Assembly: GCA_024867545.1 (NCBI GenBank) | Contig: JANFNE010000008.1 | Location: forward strand, 124,001 to 188,000 | DNA length: 64,000 bases | Reading direction: 5' to 3' | Source: Phytopythium helicoides | Lineage: Eukaryota; Oomycota; Peronosporomycetes; Pythiales; Pythiaceae | Part shown: piece after piece, positions 1-9,350 of the stretch | Numbering within the stretch: position 1 is the stretch's first letter | Layout: each line of letters starts with the position of its first letter | The notes under the pieces: model-generated | What the model saw: only the letters and a program-made list of their open reading frames with translations | Database searches by the model: none | What the model was told of the DNA's origin: nothing | Position numbers and translations under genes: made by a program

Positions 1-762
1 GCGACAGTATCCAGCAGCGTCAGCAGCGACAGCTTTTTGTCCGTGGAGTCGTCCGATATAAGTCTAGGGTCTGCGGGCAGTACCAATAGTACCAACAGCT
101 CGTCACTGAACAAGCATGCCCACGAGCATGATCTTGCCAGCCTCGTTCCATCTGCCGTGAGCGCTCAAGCTGGAAGCGATGCGTCGATCGCATCCCGTGA
201 GGCGCACAAGGTGCGCAAGAGCAAGCGGATCTTTGGTCCCGGCTACTACTATGTGGGTGTCATCGATATTTTGCAGACGTGGACATTGCAAAAGCGCGCC
301 GAGCGCTTTTGGAAGGTTTACTTTCAGCAATGTGACGCCGAGGGGTTGTCGGCCATCGATCCCGTGCGCTACCAGAAGCGCTTTGAGTCCAAGTTGCGCG
401 AAATCATTGCGATCCCGAAGGAATACCACCGAGCGAAGGCGCGTGATAGCCGACGCATCATCAATCAGACTCGCATGGTCGACTCGGTGCAGAGGCTGAG
501 TCCCGTGATCCAGGCTGTTGGCGCGCTGATGGAGCACCGCCCCAACGCCACCGCAGACGTGGACGATCTCGACGAGGGGCGGCGCGAACGTCTCGAGTCG
601 GAGGACGACGAGTTGGGCATGTCAACGGCGTCGACTGGGGACGACCTCGAGCAGGCGAACCGCAACCCGCAGCCGATTCTGATGCAGTTCAACCAGCAGC
701 TCGTCTCGTCGTCATCCATGCGCAACAGCTTGCATCTGACGGACCTCATGACATCGGCGTGA
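1..762 (+). CDS. Phosphatidylinositol-phosphate kinase, C-terminal part
   Basis: The frame is open at the window start, so the gene is 5'-partial. The last ~250 residues are visible. Seen: a Ser-rich stretch, then FGPGYYYVGVIDILQTW at about residues 77-93, followed by KRAERFWK and LSAIDPVRYQKRF. This matches the end of the PIPK catalytic core (the xYYxGIIDIL strand and the xISxxxPxxYxxRF motif of type I/II and GPCR-PIP kinases). The family phosphorylates PI4P or PI5P to PI(4,5)P2 at membranes. About 150 acidic, disordered residues follow the core. Oomycetes have an expanded family in which the kinase is fused to a seven-helix receptor; whether this gene has that N-terminus cannot be seen. The stop is TGA at 760-762. 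Confidence 0.85.
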   Translation, partial: ATVSSSVSSDSFLSVESSDISLGSAGSTNSTNSSSLNKHAHEHDLASLVPSAVSAQAGSDASIASREAHKVRKSKRIFGPGYYYVGVIDILQTWTLQKRAERFWKVYFQQCDAEGLSAIDPVRYQKRFESKLREIIAIPKEYHRAKARDSRRIINQTRMVDSVQRLSPVIQAVGALMEHRPNATADVDDLDEGRRERLESEDDELGMSTASTGDDLEQANRNPQPILMQFNQQLVSSSSMRNSLHLTDLMTSA

Positions 763-934
763 ACCGGTCCATTCTCCGTATGAGCAGAGGCCAGAATACA
801 CTAGAGTCGGTAGGTAGGAATCCCATCGTTTCATACACTATTAGATTGTTGACTGTGAACTTCAGTGGTTGCTTCCGCAGCAAGGAGTACGTAAGTCTCG
901 ACATTCAGTACGAAGCATGGTGTGGCTGGGACTA

Positions 935-1255
935 TCAAAACGTGCAGCGCGCCGCGTCGTTCTCTATTGGGTCCGCAAAAGCAAAGCGCCAATCCTCCGG
1001 AATCACGCACTGCACTACGTAGAGGGCCGTGACTGCCTCTGTCAAGGCTGTGGTTGTTTTTGTCTGGCCGCGGATAACTTCCATCTGATCGTTGATTACC
1101 GCTGCCTGGTTAAGGCTCTCCAACTGGCCGTTGATCTCTTCGACAGAAGCCACAGCTGCGTCAACGAGCGCCTTGGGAACGGCGGCAAAGACCGTGAGTA
1201 CGTAGGCGAGCGTCGCCGGCGTCTTGATTTCGTGAGGAGTGTACGGAGATTTCAT
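935..1255 (-). CDS. Hypothetical small protein, weak
   Basis: This is a 106-codon ATG-initiated frame on the minus strand, beginning MKSPYTPHEIKTPATLAY. It contains an Ala/Val-rich amphipathic stretch (AAVPKALVDAAVASVEEI) and Gln/Thr-rich helical sequence. There is no signal peptide, transmembrane segment or known motif. It lies in the same orientation as the broken secreted gene at 1412-2069 and could be a short gene or a 3' exon. Composition is coding-like, but no homology is recognised. Confidence 0.3.
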   Translation of the reverse strand: MKSPYTPHEIKTPATLAYVLTVFAAVPKALVDAAVASVEEINGQLESLNQAAVINDQMEVIRGQTKTTTALTEAVTALYVVQCVIPEDWRFAFADPIENDAARCTF

Positions 1256-1260
1256 AGCAG

Positions 1261-1314
1261 GTGGAGCTCTATCAGCAAATGCGTGGAGCTCTATCAGCAT
1301 GCGTGGAGCTATGG
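1261..1314. repeat. Short tandem repeat, ~20-22 bp unit
   Basis: Two adjacent copies of GTGGAGCTCTATCAGCA followed by a partial third GTGGAGCTAT. It lies immediately upstream of the small minus-strand frame at 935-1255. Confidence 0.8.
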
Positions 1315-1411
1315 GACCAAAGGGACACGGGTAGCAGCGGTGAAATCGCCGAATTATTGTGCAGAGTTATGATCTGAACTCGCCTCGAACTTACGCTTAC
1401 TCGATTGACAG

Positions 1412-2069
1412 TCAGTTTAGGAGAGCTACCATAACGGAGAGAGCAAGCGCCGGTGTAAGAGCGACTCCAGCAGACGAAGTGACTCCATAGGTGGCACCGT
1501 CGATTGTTGCGTAGGCAATGAGACCGATAGAACCGATTTTGATGCAGCTACCCATGTCTTCAGCTGCAATTGTCAAGTAGGAAGGAGTCCCGGTGCAATT
1601 CGCCTCGGTATAGTGCGAGCTCGTGACGACTTTGCTGGATGAGAAGGTAAACTTCTTGGACGTTCCGTCCGTCTGTGGGTTGCACCGCGCTGTCTCGAGT
1701 GACGTAGTCATTTGTGAGTCGCTTGTCACCTCGAACGATGTGCACGGCGTGTCTGCATAGATCATCCAGGTGACCGTGTGTCTACATCAGTCCCGAGCGT
1801 CTTTTTGGTGTATGCGAGAGTTGAAGCCGAGTCGGACGTGCAGCAGCCTGTGACGTAGCCGTTCGATGTTGCGTAGGAGAGCACGTCGCAGGTTGTATTC
1901 TCGGTGCACGAACCACCTGACGCCACGACGTACTGTAGTTGTTCTGGACGACCTTCCCGGAGCACGAACTTGAGTCGTACACAGTGTAGACCGTGAGCGG
2001 CGTTCTAGCGGCCTGCACGAGGCCCGGAGAAAGGATGGCAAGGGCAGCGAGCGGGATGCCGAGCTTCAT
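1412..2069 (-). pseudogene. Secreted Cys-containing protein with GPI-like tail, frameshifted
   Basis: It starts with a clear signal peptide (MKLGIPLAALAILSPGLVQA) at 2069. The mature chain has spaced cysteines (SSSCSG, GGSCTENTTCDVL, GCCTS, TPCTSF, ANCTGTPSY, MGSC). It ends in a Ser-Ser-Ala-Gly site followed by a hydrophobic tail (VALTPALALSVMVALLN) typical of GPI-anchor addition. The protein-like sequence moves between three frames: one shift near 1945 (after KVVQNN) and another near 1775, where TDVDTRSPG meets a stop and WMIYADTPC continues in another frame. No family is recognised. It may be a cell-surface protein, either a pseudogene or a gene hit by two indel errors. Neither joint fits a normal-length intron. 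Confidence 0.55.
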
Positions 2070-2519
2070 GACTCGGAAGCGCTTGGGTTGCTTGGCTGTG
2101 CTGCTCGTGGAATGGCAAATGAAGGAATGTCAACTCGTCGACGGGATGAGGAAAGGTTCCAGCCATCTCAAATACACACAAGCATGGGACTGTCCGTGCG
2201 CGACCCTGGACTATTGATATCGACGCCGAAGAACAACAAAGGTGGTTTGAGTTGCATGTCCACGAGGTTCGATCCAAATTCGTCGACAAGCTTATGCGCC
2301 AAGGCCAGGTAGCGACTTCAGCTGAATTCTACAAGGACATAATCTAGCTGAGAAGATCAAAAGGAGTTTCGTGGCTCGGTGGTGTGCCCCAGGACTCTTT
2401 GAACAAATGGGTCAGCAGAATGATCAGCGGGGGGTGTAACGAGTTGAAGTTGACTCGCTTGAAAGGTTTGGGTACGCCACATCAATTTGCAACATTTGCA
2501 ATCCGTACAGTATGTGTCC
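2070..2519. other. Intergenic, nothing recognised
   Basis: Short overlapping frames only; no conserved motif or repeat seen. It includes the promoter side of the minus-strand secreted gene that starts at 2069. Confidence 0.5.
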
Positions 2520-2985
2520 ATGTCGGAAAATGTTCAGTTCCGTTTGCCAGACCCCACTCCTTGACAGTCATGACGTTGCAATGCTGCTGCGCTCCCAGCT
2601 GCTGCCTTCCTTCGCGAACAGAGACCCATATGTGCTGGCCGGATCCTCATCGCGTGTTGCATTGATGGTTGCTCCTCTTGTGATATTCGCTGTAGAGAAG
2701 CGTTGGGGGCTCGCTCGAGCCACCCCATGGCGGCTGGATCGAATGGTGGCAATGATCTATTCAGCTCGCGTTCTGAACTTGGTGGCTTCTACATGCACCC
2801 TTTGCGCGCTCTCTACGGTGGTCTCTCAGCAGATCCCGCTCGTTTACATTGCACCGGGTTTGATGGATGCAGAGAACCAGCAAGTGACTCGACTGATTTC
2901 GAGGCGCCGACGATCGACCGACGAGCTCAAGACCATTGTCGACAGCCTCGAGAAGAAGAACGCTGACGCTGACGGCCGTACATGG
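2520..2985 (+). pseudogene. Unidentified coding-like fragment, broken frames
   Basis: An ATG at 2520 opens MSENVQFRLPDPTP and stops. Coding-like sequence then continues in other frames: DVAMLLRSQLLPSFANRDPY, then GNDLFSSRSELGGFYMHPL, then STDELKTIVDSLEKKNADADG before a possible GTACAT donor. The segments look like one protein interrupted by indels or small introns, but no family is recognised. It could also be chance. Confidence 0.25.
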
Positions 2986-3246
2986 GTACTGTACTGTAGA
3001 TTACAAAAGTATCGAAAAGGAAGTACCACACCGTCTTTCCGCATACAAACGCCAAGTGGTTCGCAAGAATACAGTCGCGTAGAAAAAAGGCTTTTGCGAC
3101 AGCTGTCCATACAGTTGCGCGCTCGCCAGTGGCTTTTTAGATTTTTAGAACGATTTCAACTAAAAAAAAGCGTCGAAATGTCCCGCAGCAACCGAGACCT
3201 CGCTGTTGTCGAGTTATCCCCGACGGTCCGCGCGGCCGAGTGCCAT

Positions 3247-3303
3247 CCGCAGGTCCGTCCCCAGCGTCCGCAGGTCCGTCCCCAGCGTCCGCAGGTCTGT
3301 CCG
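3247..3303. repeat. 21-bp tandem repeat upstream of the gene at 3309
   Basis: The unit CCGCAGGTCCGTCCCCAGCG (plus one T) occurs about 2.7 times, ending a few bases before the start codon at 3309. It could be read as coding only from a non-ATG start, so it is treated as 5' leader. Confidence 0.8.
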
Positions 3304-3308
3304 CAGCC

Positions 3309-4475
3309 ATGCCCGTGGGCGAGATCTCGGCGGACGCCGTGCCCATGCTGTCGGCGGCCGAGTCGCCCATGCTGCTGCTCGAGGACCGTCGCGCGCACCA
3401 GCTCGTACACTTCCCCGTGCGCCGCAAGAGCTCGCTGCCTGGTGGGGACACCTACACGCTCGCGTCCGCCTCCTCGGCGTCCGAGTCCACGGCGTCCACG
3501 CACAGCCGCCGGCGCGGCGCGAGCATCCCGCCGTCCACGTCTTCGTCCTCCTCGTCCTCCACATCGTCGTCGTCCCCGCTGAACGCGGTCGCGCCGTCCG
3601 CCACGATAAGCATCGGGCCGCCTCCGGGGTCGACCACGACCTCTCGGCGCCGCGGGTTCACGCTCAGCCGCAAGTTCCTCAGCCGCAGAGACGACGACGA
3701 CTGCGACCACGCGCCCCCAAGGCGCCGCGTGACCTTCAAGGCGAGCCTGCACCCCGAGGTGGTGCCCGCGGCCACGCTGCTCAGCTACGACGAGCTGCTG
3801 TTCAACGTCGCGGGACTCTACCAGACCACGTCGTACCTGCACGAGCCAGAGGACTTTGGCGACCCGCCGTGCCCCGGAATGGACGACCTGCCGCCGCTTG
3901 AGCGATCTGTGCCGCTCATGATCGCCGAGTTTCTCTACCGATCGGCTGTCTACCTTGGCTACCCAACAGGAGACAAGCCCTGGATACCCGGATTCCGAGA
4001 GACCAAGCGATTCTCGTCTAACGACGTGCGGAGGTGGAGGAGGCTCGCGCACTTTGACTGGGACCGCGAGGAGCGAGAGTTCGAGCGCAAGCACTGCCAA
4101 GATGCCAACAACAATGGCGGATACCGCGTGGACGAGCCCCCGGTCGCGTCCACGGGAATCCCGCTACCGTCAGAAGCCCCAAAACCTCGTGGTCGAGCCA
4201 GATTACGTGCTGCCGTGTCCAGAATGGTCAAGCTCAGGCGGCCACGCAGTCGAGACGACGGCGGAGAGTCCACGGATGAGGATGAATCGAGCAAGGCGGC
4301 GGCGACACAGAAAATTGACATGGAGCGACCGCCGCCGGTGGACCCGCACAAGGCACGCTCCGGAGAGCTCGATCTGCTTGTAACGATTGTCAACTCGTGT
4401 GTGTACTGCGGCGCCTTCCGCTTCCGCGCACGAGATATCATCACGCTGTGCAACGTCGACATCGACCAATATTAA
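3309..4475 (+). CDS. Unrecognised WRRLA-domain protein (paralog 1)
   Basis: 388 residues, no intron. The first ~130 residues are low-complexity Ser/Ala/Pro/Arg. A folded C-terminal region shares five blocks, in the same order, with the convergent neighbour at 4621-6708. The blocks are VTFKASLHP (about 141-149), SYDELLF (159-165), AEFLYRS (206-212), VRRWRRLAHFDW (240-251) and ELDLLVTIVNSCVYCGAF (353-370). Acidic/Ser linkers separate blocks 4 and 5. I know of no named domain with this signature. The protein lacks a signal peptide or membrane segment, so it is probably cytosolic or nuclear. The start is the ATG at 3309; the frame upstream is the 21-bp repeat and has no ATG. Confidence 0.8.
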   Translation: MPVGEISADAVPMLSAAESPMLLLEDRRAHQLVHFPVRRKSSLPGGDTYTLASASSASESTASTHSRRRGASIPPSTSSSSSSSTSSSSPLNAVAPSATISIGPPPGSTTTSRRRGFTLSRKFLSRRDDDDCDHAPPRRRVTFKASLHPEVVPAATLLSYDELLFNVAGLYQTTSYLHEPEDFGDPPCPGMDDLPPLERSVPLMIAEFLYRSAVYLGYPTGDKPWIPGFRETKRFSSNDVRRWRRLAHFDWDREEREFERKHCQDANNNGGYRVDEPPVASTGIPLPSEAPKPRGRARLRAAVSRMVKLRRPRSRDDGGESTDEDESSKAAATQKIDMERPPPVDPHKARSGELDLLVTIVNSCVYCGAFRFRARDIITLCNVDIDQY

Positions 4476-4620
4476 TCAAAATCCATGTGTCCGTGTGCGT
4501 GTTCATGTAGTGCCGCCTTCTAAGACCTCTGTGTCCATAAAGATCATCTTTCATTACGTACGACATTGGGAACCAAGGGGTTGATAACCTTAAAAAAAAC
4601 GGAGATGTCTGCCTGCCTGC

Positions 4621-6708
4621 CTAGATCCAGCCGTCCTCCTCGACGAGGAACTCGAGTCGCACGAGGTCTGAGATCTCGTCCGTCGTGAACAGACGCTCAC
4701 CAAAGCCCACACAATAGTTGATGGCCTCGCGCAGCTTCGTCAGGCTCAATCGCTCGGGAAGCGTCAGGTCCTCATCGTCGGGGTCCTCTTCGTGCTCCTC
4801 GTCGACGCTCTCGCTCATTGTGTGCAGCCGCGACACGGGCTCGTCACCACTATCTTCGCTATCGGCAGTGCTCACCGACGAGCTCGACCGAGCGTCCTTC
4901 TTGTCGGTGGTCGTGGACGGCGCCGTCGTGAGCTCCTCAAGAGACCAGTCGTGCAGCGCTAGACGCCGCCACATGCGGATCTCCTCGTTCGAGATGGACA
5001 CTACGTTGCCATGGCGAGTCCGCGTGCCGTGCAAAAAGGCCATAGACCGCTCGAGGAACTCTTGCACCTTGGTGGCCGTACGCCGCTTGTCGTGCGACGC
5101 AAAGCGGCACACACGCACGAGCACGTCATCGTAGCTCTCAATGCCTGCCTGGCCGATTGTCGGGTCGGCATAGTGCACCTTGTAGCTAAAGCGGATGCCC
5201 TTGTCACCGAACAGGTTACTCTCATCCGGCACGGGGCTGGGCGGTCGGCGGCTCGGACTCGACGATGAGCCTTCCTTCTCCCTCAGCTGCTTGGCATTCG
5301 AGCTGCGCGAGAAGCTGTTGCGGTCCTTCTGGAGATCCAGGTCGATGCTGCCGCGGCCTCCAATGAGCCGCGCCTGGATGGGCAGCTTGCGCCAAATCTT
5401 GCTAATGAGGTGCTCCGGCGCCTGCTCCATAAAGTCCATCGACTGCGATCGACGATCGAGGCCGCGCGTCGGCCGCTTCGTGTCCTCGTAGTCGTCGTCC
5501 GAGTCCGAGTCCCACGTGTTTGAGTGCGGCTTGACCACGGGCGCCGCAAAGTCGTCCACGACCTGCACGGGCTCCTGTTTCTTTCGGTGCGAGGTGAACG
5601 ACAGGCTCGTGCGCCGCTCCTTCTTCTTCTTGGGCTTCTCGGGCGTGAGCACGCTACTAGACGGCGCGCCTCTGGCCGACGACAGCGACAAGCTGCTCAA
5701 CGATGAGCGGCCGGCGCCTTTGGATCCCGACGACGACGCGTTGGACGCCGCCTGCTGCTGCAGCGTGTGCCGGTACACGGCCAGACTGTCTTTCCTCCTC
5801 GGCGGAGCTGGAAGGGGCTCGTTCTCGAGCACCGTCGGCGCCGTGAGCTCGCTGACACTGGACGCGAACGACCGCACGGTGCTGGTGGTAGTCGACGACG
5901 GGGCCAGGCTGATGTTGGTGGCGCTGTTGTGACGAGCGCGACGGCCCACACGGCTGCCCGAGCCCGACGACGGCGCGGCGCCGTAGTGCAGCAGGCCCGA
6001 GCTGGAGCTGAGCACGCGGTCGCTGGAGCGCGCGGCCGAGGACCTCGAGGTCGAGGACGACGACAGCGGGGGCGTGTTGTACTCGGCCGAGCGGGCGCTG
6101 TTGCGGGCCGAGCGGCCCGTGAGGTCGACGCTGACGCTCCTGCCGCCGAGCTTGGGCGGCTGCGTGAGCTCCGAGCCGGACGAGAAGCCGTGCGGGAGGG
6201 CGTGGTGCGATCCGGCGGCCGAGAGCGAGGAGCGTGAGGCCTTGGAGCTGGCCGAGGTGACGGCGGCCGAGGGCTCGTTGTAGAGCGAGCCTCGCGAGGG
6301 CGCGACGTTGGGGTCCTGGTTCTGGCTGCCGGGCAGCTCCTTGGGCATGTTGTAGCCCTTGGGCGTGGCGGCCTGCGCGCCGTACGGCAGGCTCATGACC
6401 ACCTCCTTGTCCGCATGGTGTCCCGCGGCGGCCGAGACCGAGCCCGAGCCGGACGCGCTGGCGCGGTGCTTGTCCTTGCCCCAGAGCGAGAACGACGGCC
6501 GCCGCTCCTTCTTGCGCCGGCCCTTGGCGTCCGCCTCGTGCGCGGCCGCCAGCGCCGCGGCCGAGAGCTCGTCGGCGCCGTCGCCCGCGGGCGGCGCGCT
6601 GGCCGACGACGACGAGCGGCCCGTGAAGGAGAAGGAGCCACTGCTGCGCCTCGAGGACGGGAAGATCTTCTTGATGCCCGAGTAGATGTCCTTGGCCTGC
6701 TGCGCCAT
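4621..6708 (-). CDS. Unrecognised WRRLA-domain protein (paralog 2)
   Basis: 695 residues, single exon, ATG at 6708. About 500 residues of Ser-rich, basic disordered sequence (RKKERRPSFSLW, PKKKKERRTSLSF) hold many RxxS-type potential phosphosites. They precede a C-terminal domain with the same five blocks as the gene at 3309-4475: IRFSYKVHYADP (505-516), SYDDVLV (525-531), VQEFLERS (548-555), IRMWRRLALHDW (577-588) and LREAINYCVGFGERLF (659-674). The two genes are tail-to-tail with 145 bp between stops, which suggests an inverted local duplication followed by very different N-terminal growth. Function is unknown. A regulatory or scaffold role would be a guess based on the disordered phosphosite-rich arm. 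Confidence 0.85.
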   Translation of the reverse strand: MAQQAKDIYSGIKKIFPSSRRSSGSFSFTGRSSSSASAPPAGDGADELSAAALAAAHEADAKGRRKKERRPSFSLWGKDKHRASASGSGSVSAAAGHHADKEVVMSLPYGAQAATPKGYNMPKELPGSQNQDPNVAPSRGSLYNEPSAAVTSASSKASRSSLSAAGSHHALPHGFSSGSELTQPPKLGGRSVSVDLTGRSARNSARSAEYNTPPLSSSSTSRSSAARSSDRVLSSSSGLLHYGAAPSSGSGSRVGRRARHNSATNISLAPSSTTTSTVRSFASSVSELTAPTVLENEPLPAPPRRKDSLAVYRHTLQQQAASNASSSGSKGAGRSSLSSLSLSSARGAPSSSVLTPEKPKKKKERRTSLSFTSHRKKQEPVQVVDDFAAPVVKPHSNTWDSDSDDDYEDTKRPTRGLDRRSQSMDFMEQAPEHLISKIWRKLPIQARLIGGRGSIDLDLQKDRNSFSRSSNAKQLREKEGSSSSPSRRPPSPVPDESNLFGDKGIRFSYKVHYADPTIGQAGIESYDDVLVRVCRFASHDKRRTATKVQEFLERSMAFLHGTRTRHGNVVSISNEEIRMWRRLALHDWSLEELTTAPSTTTDKKDARSSSSVSTADSEDSGDEPVSRLHTMSESVDEEHEEDPDDEDLTLPERLSLTKLREAINYCVGFGERLFTTDEISDLVRLEFLVEEDGWI

Positions 6709-6711
6709 GGT

Positions 6712-6753
6712 GCGGACGCTGTGGACGCTGTGGACGCTGTGGACGCTGCGGAC
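6712..6753. repeat. 9-bp tandem repeat (GGACGCTGT)n
   Basis: Four to five copies immediately upstream of the ATG at 6708 (minus-strand gene), in its leader or promoter. Confidence 0.85.
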
Positions 6754-6769
6754 GGGGGTCGACGGGCCG

Positions 6770-6830
6770 CGCGGATGCGGATGCGGATGCGGACGCGAGT
6801 GTGGACGCGGACGCGGATGCAGACGATCCG
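6770..6830. repeat. 6-bp repeat (GCGGAT/GCGGAC)n
   Basis: An imperfect hexamer array next to the 9-bp array. The units share GGAC/GGAT cores, so the arrays probably arose by slippage from one GGAC-rich tract. Confidence 0.8.
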
Positions 6831-6860
6831 AGTACCGGACCCGGTCGAGCGGTTCCCTTG

Positions 6861-6893
6861 CGGACGGACGGACGGACGGACGGACGGACGGAC
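6861..6893. repeat. 4-bp repeat (GGAC)n
   Basis: About eight near-perfect GGAC units, the third tandem array within 180 bp in the upstream region of the gene that starts at 6708. Confidence 0.9.
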
Positions 6894-8252
6894 GCGAGGA
6901 GGTCTCTTGGCCGAATCCGCAGTGCGGCCGTCCGGCCCGAAAACAGACCGCGGGACTCCCCCTCGCCCGGCTGTCGGCCGTAAACTACGGAGAACGCGCA
7001 GAGACTCGTCCAGGATGGACATTTTGCGACCCTTTAACCCACCTTTTCTAGGCCTGTTCTGTCACCTTTTTACAGTGTGGACGGTAAACTACCGGACGAG
7101 ACGTAGCTTTCGAGCCTGCGGCCCACCTGGGATGGGTGCATACGGTACGTCGACGCGGGAGCTGGCTGGCTGGCTGACTGTGCGTTGCTGCTGCGTCGGC
7201 CGGCTGGCATTACGATCCGGCAGCGAGACATGGCTCACTCTGGCGGGCGGCGATGGTGGATCGATCGCCATGGCACCCCGAGAACACGGCCGGCCAGCGT
7301 CGCAGGTGACACCGAAGAACGCCACTGGGACAAGCGAGAAGCGCTCGGAATATCTCGAATCGGAGTGATGATTTTTTGGATGGATGGCGACGAAGCAGCC
7401 CCTTACGCAGATCGTGGACAGGACCGGAGCCGCGAGGACGGAGAGATTGCTCGACAGCTCCGGACTCCATGCACGGAGGCAGCCGCGCAGTGTAAAGGCC
7501 GTCGGCGGTGGCTTCAAAGACCTGAGGCCGGGTGTGGCCCACGTCTATCAGCTTATGTGGGCCACATTGAGTGATTTTCAGTACATTGGATGAAGCCATG
7601 TCAAGCGAGTCGAGCGTGGATGCGCTAGGCATCGAGCAGAGCTCCAGGAGTCGATCTCGGAGCTGCAACAGTGGTTCCGACTGCTTCGGCAATGAGATGG
7701 GATCACCTTGACTGCACTCATTCCGTAGAGACTCGAAATGTGGAACCGCATGGACGTTGCGTCAAGTTGAACTCGACAGTAGATGTCAAAGAAGGACGGG
7801 CCGACCCTGCTACTTTTCCAAGATTTCCTGGGTCCGGAATCCCTGAATGGAAGCGCCTGCACCTGTGTGAACTTCCTCTCCGATGCAGCTCACTGTTCGA
7901 ACACGGCTGGACCTGCTCCTGTGTGCTGCAACCACGAACCACGACCGACCATCGACCTCGAGACGATCCCTCAACGCCCAACATATGTGCCCGTGTGGAG
8001 AAAGAAGTCCTCGTTTATTAACGACCCGCGGAGCTCCGCACGACGTGACCCCGCGCAGCCATCCTCGCACCAATTCTCCGGCGTGTTACCGCGCGAAGAC
8101 CCGGCGACGAGTCGGGCGACGGGCGCCGCACGGGAGCCTGCAGACGCCGCGAGCCGCAGCCGAACGGGAACGGACCGCTCCCAGAACCACACCAGGCGGC
8201 CAGACTCTCTGGAGAGCTAGGCCACCGCCGAGCTGCTACCGGAAGAGCGCGC
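6894..8252. other. Intergenic, 1.3 kb, no supported gene
   Basis: Only overlapping short frames. A minus-strand stretch around 7530-7690 (SEPLLQLRDRLLELCSMP) is mildly protein-like but has no ATG context or homology I can name. It serves as upstream space for the minus-strand gene at 6708 and as the 3' side of the ribosomal gene. Confidence 0.4.
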
Positions 8253-8641
8253 CTAGTTGCGCTTCTGCTGGCGGAAGCGCGGGGCCGGGGGCGTGCGGAT
8301 GCGGCGCGCCTCGGCCGAGCGGCCGCGCACGATGCGCTGGTGGATGGCCGCCTCGACGCAGTAGTAGTTCTTGATGTAGATCTTGGGCAGCGCGTACGAC
8401 TCGTACACGGACGCCTCCTTCAGGTCGCGGATGGCCGACTGGTCCACGATGTTACTGCATGCGCGCGTCAGCCCACGCCCCCACCTCGAATAAGGCGCCG
8501 CCCAAGAGCTACGCACCGCACGACGAAGCGCTTGATGGCCTTGTCCTTGGGGATGAGCTTGGCCGTCGACACGCAGTGCACGCGCTTGACGTGGCCGCGG
8601 TTCTTCTTGTTGCGGCCGTGGTTTCTGCGCTTCACCGTCAT
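8253..8641 (-). CDS. RPS26: 40S ribosomal protein eS26
   Basis: Two exons: 8641-8517 and 8454-8253, with a 62-nt intron (GTGCGT...TGCAG, 8516-8455) splitting an Arg codon. The spliced product is 108 residues, against ~115 in animals. It matches eS26 throughout: [54 protein letters not shown] and a basic tail. eS26 sits at the mRNA exit channel of the small subunit. The eukaryotic protein usually holds zinc through Cys23, Cys26, Cys74 and Cys77. Here Cys23 and Cys74 remain, but position 26 is Thr and position 77 is Ala. Both changes are read directly from codons and are not frameshift effects. Confidence 0.95.
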
Positions 8642-8772
8642 GTTGGCTCGGTTCGTTTCTCCAAATTGACGCCCAGCAGCCCACCGCGGCGCCCCCTTCG
8701 CCTGCAAGCGCTGGCCGCCACCAACTTTCCGCGCCTTACAAACCACCAGTGCGCGCGGCTTTAGGACGCGTG

Positions 8773-8777
8773 ATTGG
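8773..8777 (-). promoter_or_regulatory. CCAAT box upstream of RPS26
   Basis: ATTGG on the plus strand, CCAAT in the RPS26 direction, about 132 bp before its ATG. This is a match to a generic eukaryotic motif, and its use here is inferred. Confidence 0.3.
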
Positions 8778-9350
8778 TTGAAATTGCGCATCAGACCCCT
8801 AATCCTGCGGATGGGGCACTCAAGAGGGGGACTCGAGTTTTGTGACTGCAACCGGGTCAAGTTGCTGCTCCGTTGGTGGCTCAACTCTTGATGAAGGCAA
8901 GGCAGAATGCGTGGACACTTGCTTGCCTCGTCATGAGCTTCAGAAGTTGCTACGAGTTCCTATGTGCTGGAGAAGTGGTAAACTCCGTGTGATTCGTAGC
9001 ATTAGGCGTAAATGGAGCTCTTGAACGCCAGTTTTGCACTCGTCCAGCTCAGCGACTCGAAGGACTTGCACGACTGCTGCGCCTGCAGCAGACACAACAG
9101 CTAGACAGACAGCAGCACGGTTTGCGATACATTTTTGTGTGTGTTTTTATTGCGGGCGGGCGGCGGGGATGCGGGCGAGCGACGACGCCGTCACGACTGC
9201 CGGGACAGAGCCTTCTCTCTCTCCATCCAGCTCTAGATGCAGTTGCCGGAAGCGTCGACGCACAGCCGACGCAGCCGCCGCGGGCGCTCGAGGAGATAAC
9301 AAACGTCGGAAGAATAGCTAGCGGGACCCGAGGGCGCTTCCACGCTCGCC
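8778..9350. other. Intergenic between RPS26 and the complex III gene
   Basis: No coding signal. A GC-rich stretch (9150-9330) is followed by the 3' end of the complex III hinge gene. Confidence 0.5.

Noticed and set aside
3156..4100. Long minus-strand frame opposite the gene at 3309-4475
   Set aside because: Arg-rich shadow of a GC-rich coding strand; no conserved motif, while the plus strand shows paralogy with 4621-6708.
6415..7368. Long plus-strand frame of 317 codons
   Set aside because: Runs antisense through a real gene and then through tandem repeats; composition is repeat-derived.
7530..7692. Minus-strand protein-like stretch SEPLLQLRDRLLELCSMP
   Set aside because: Too short, no start codon context, no continuation; kept only as a note in the intergenic entry.
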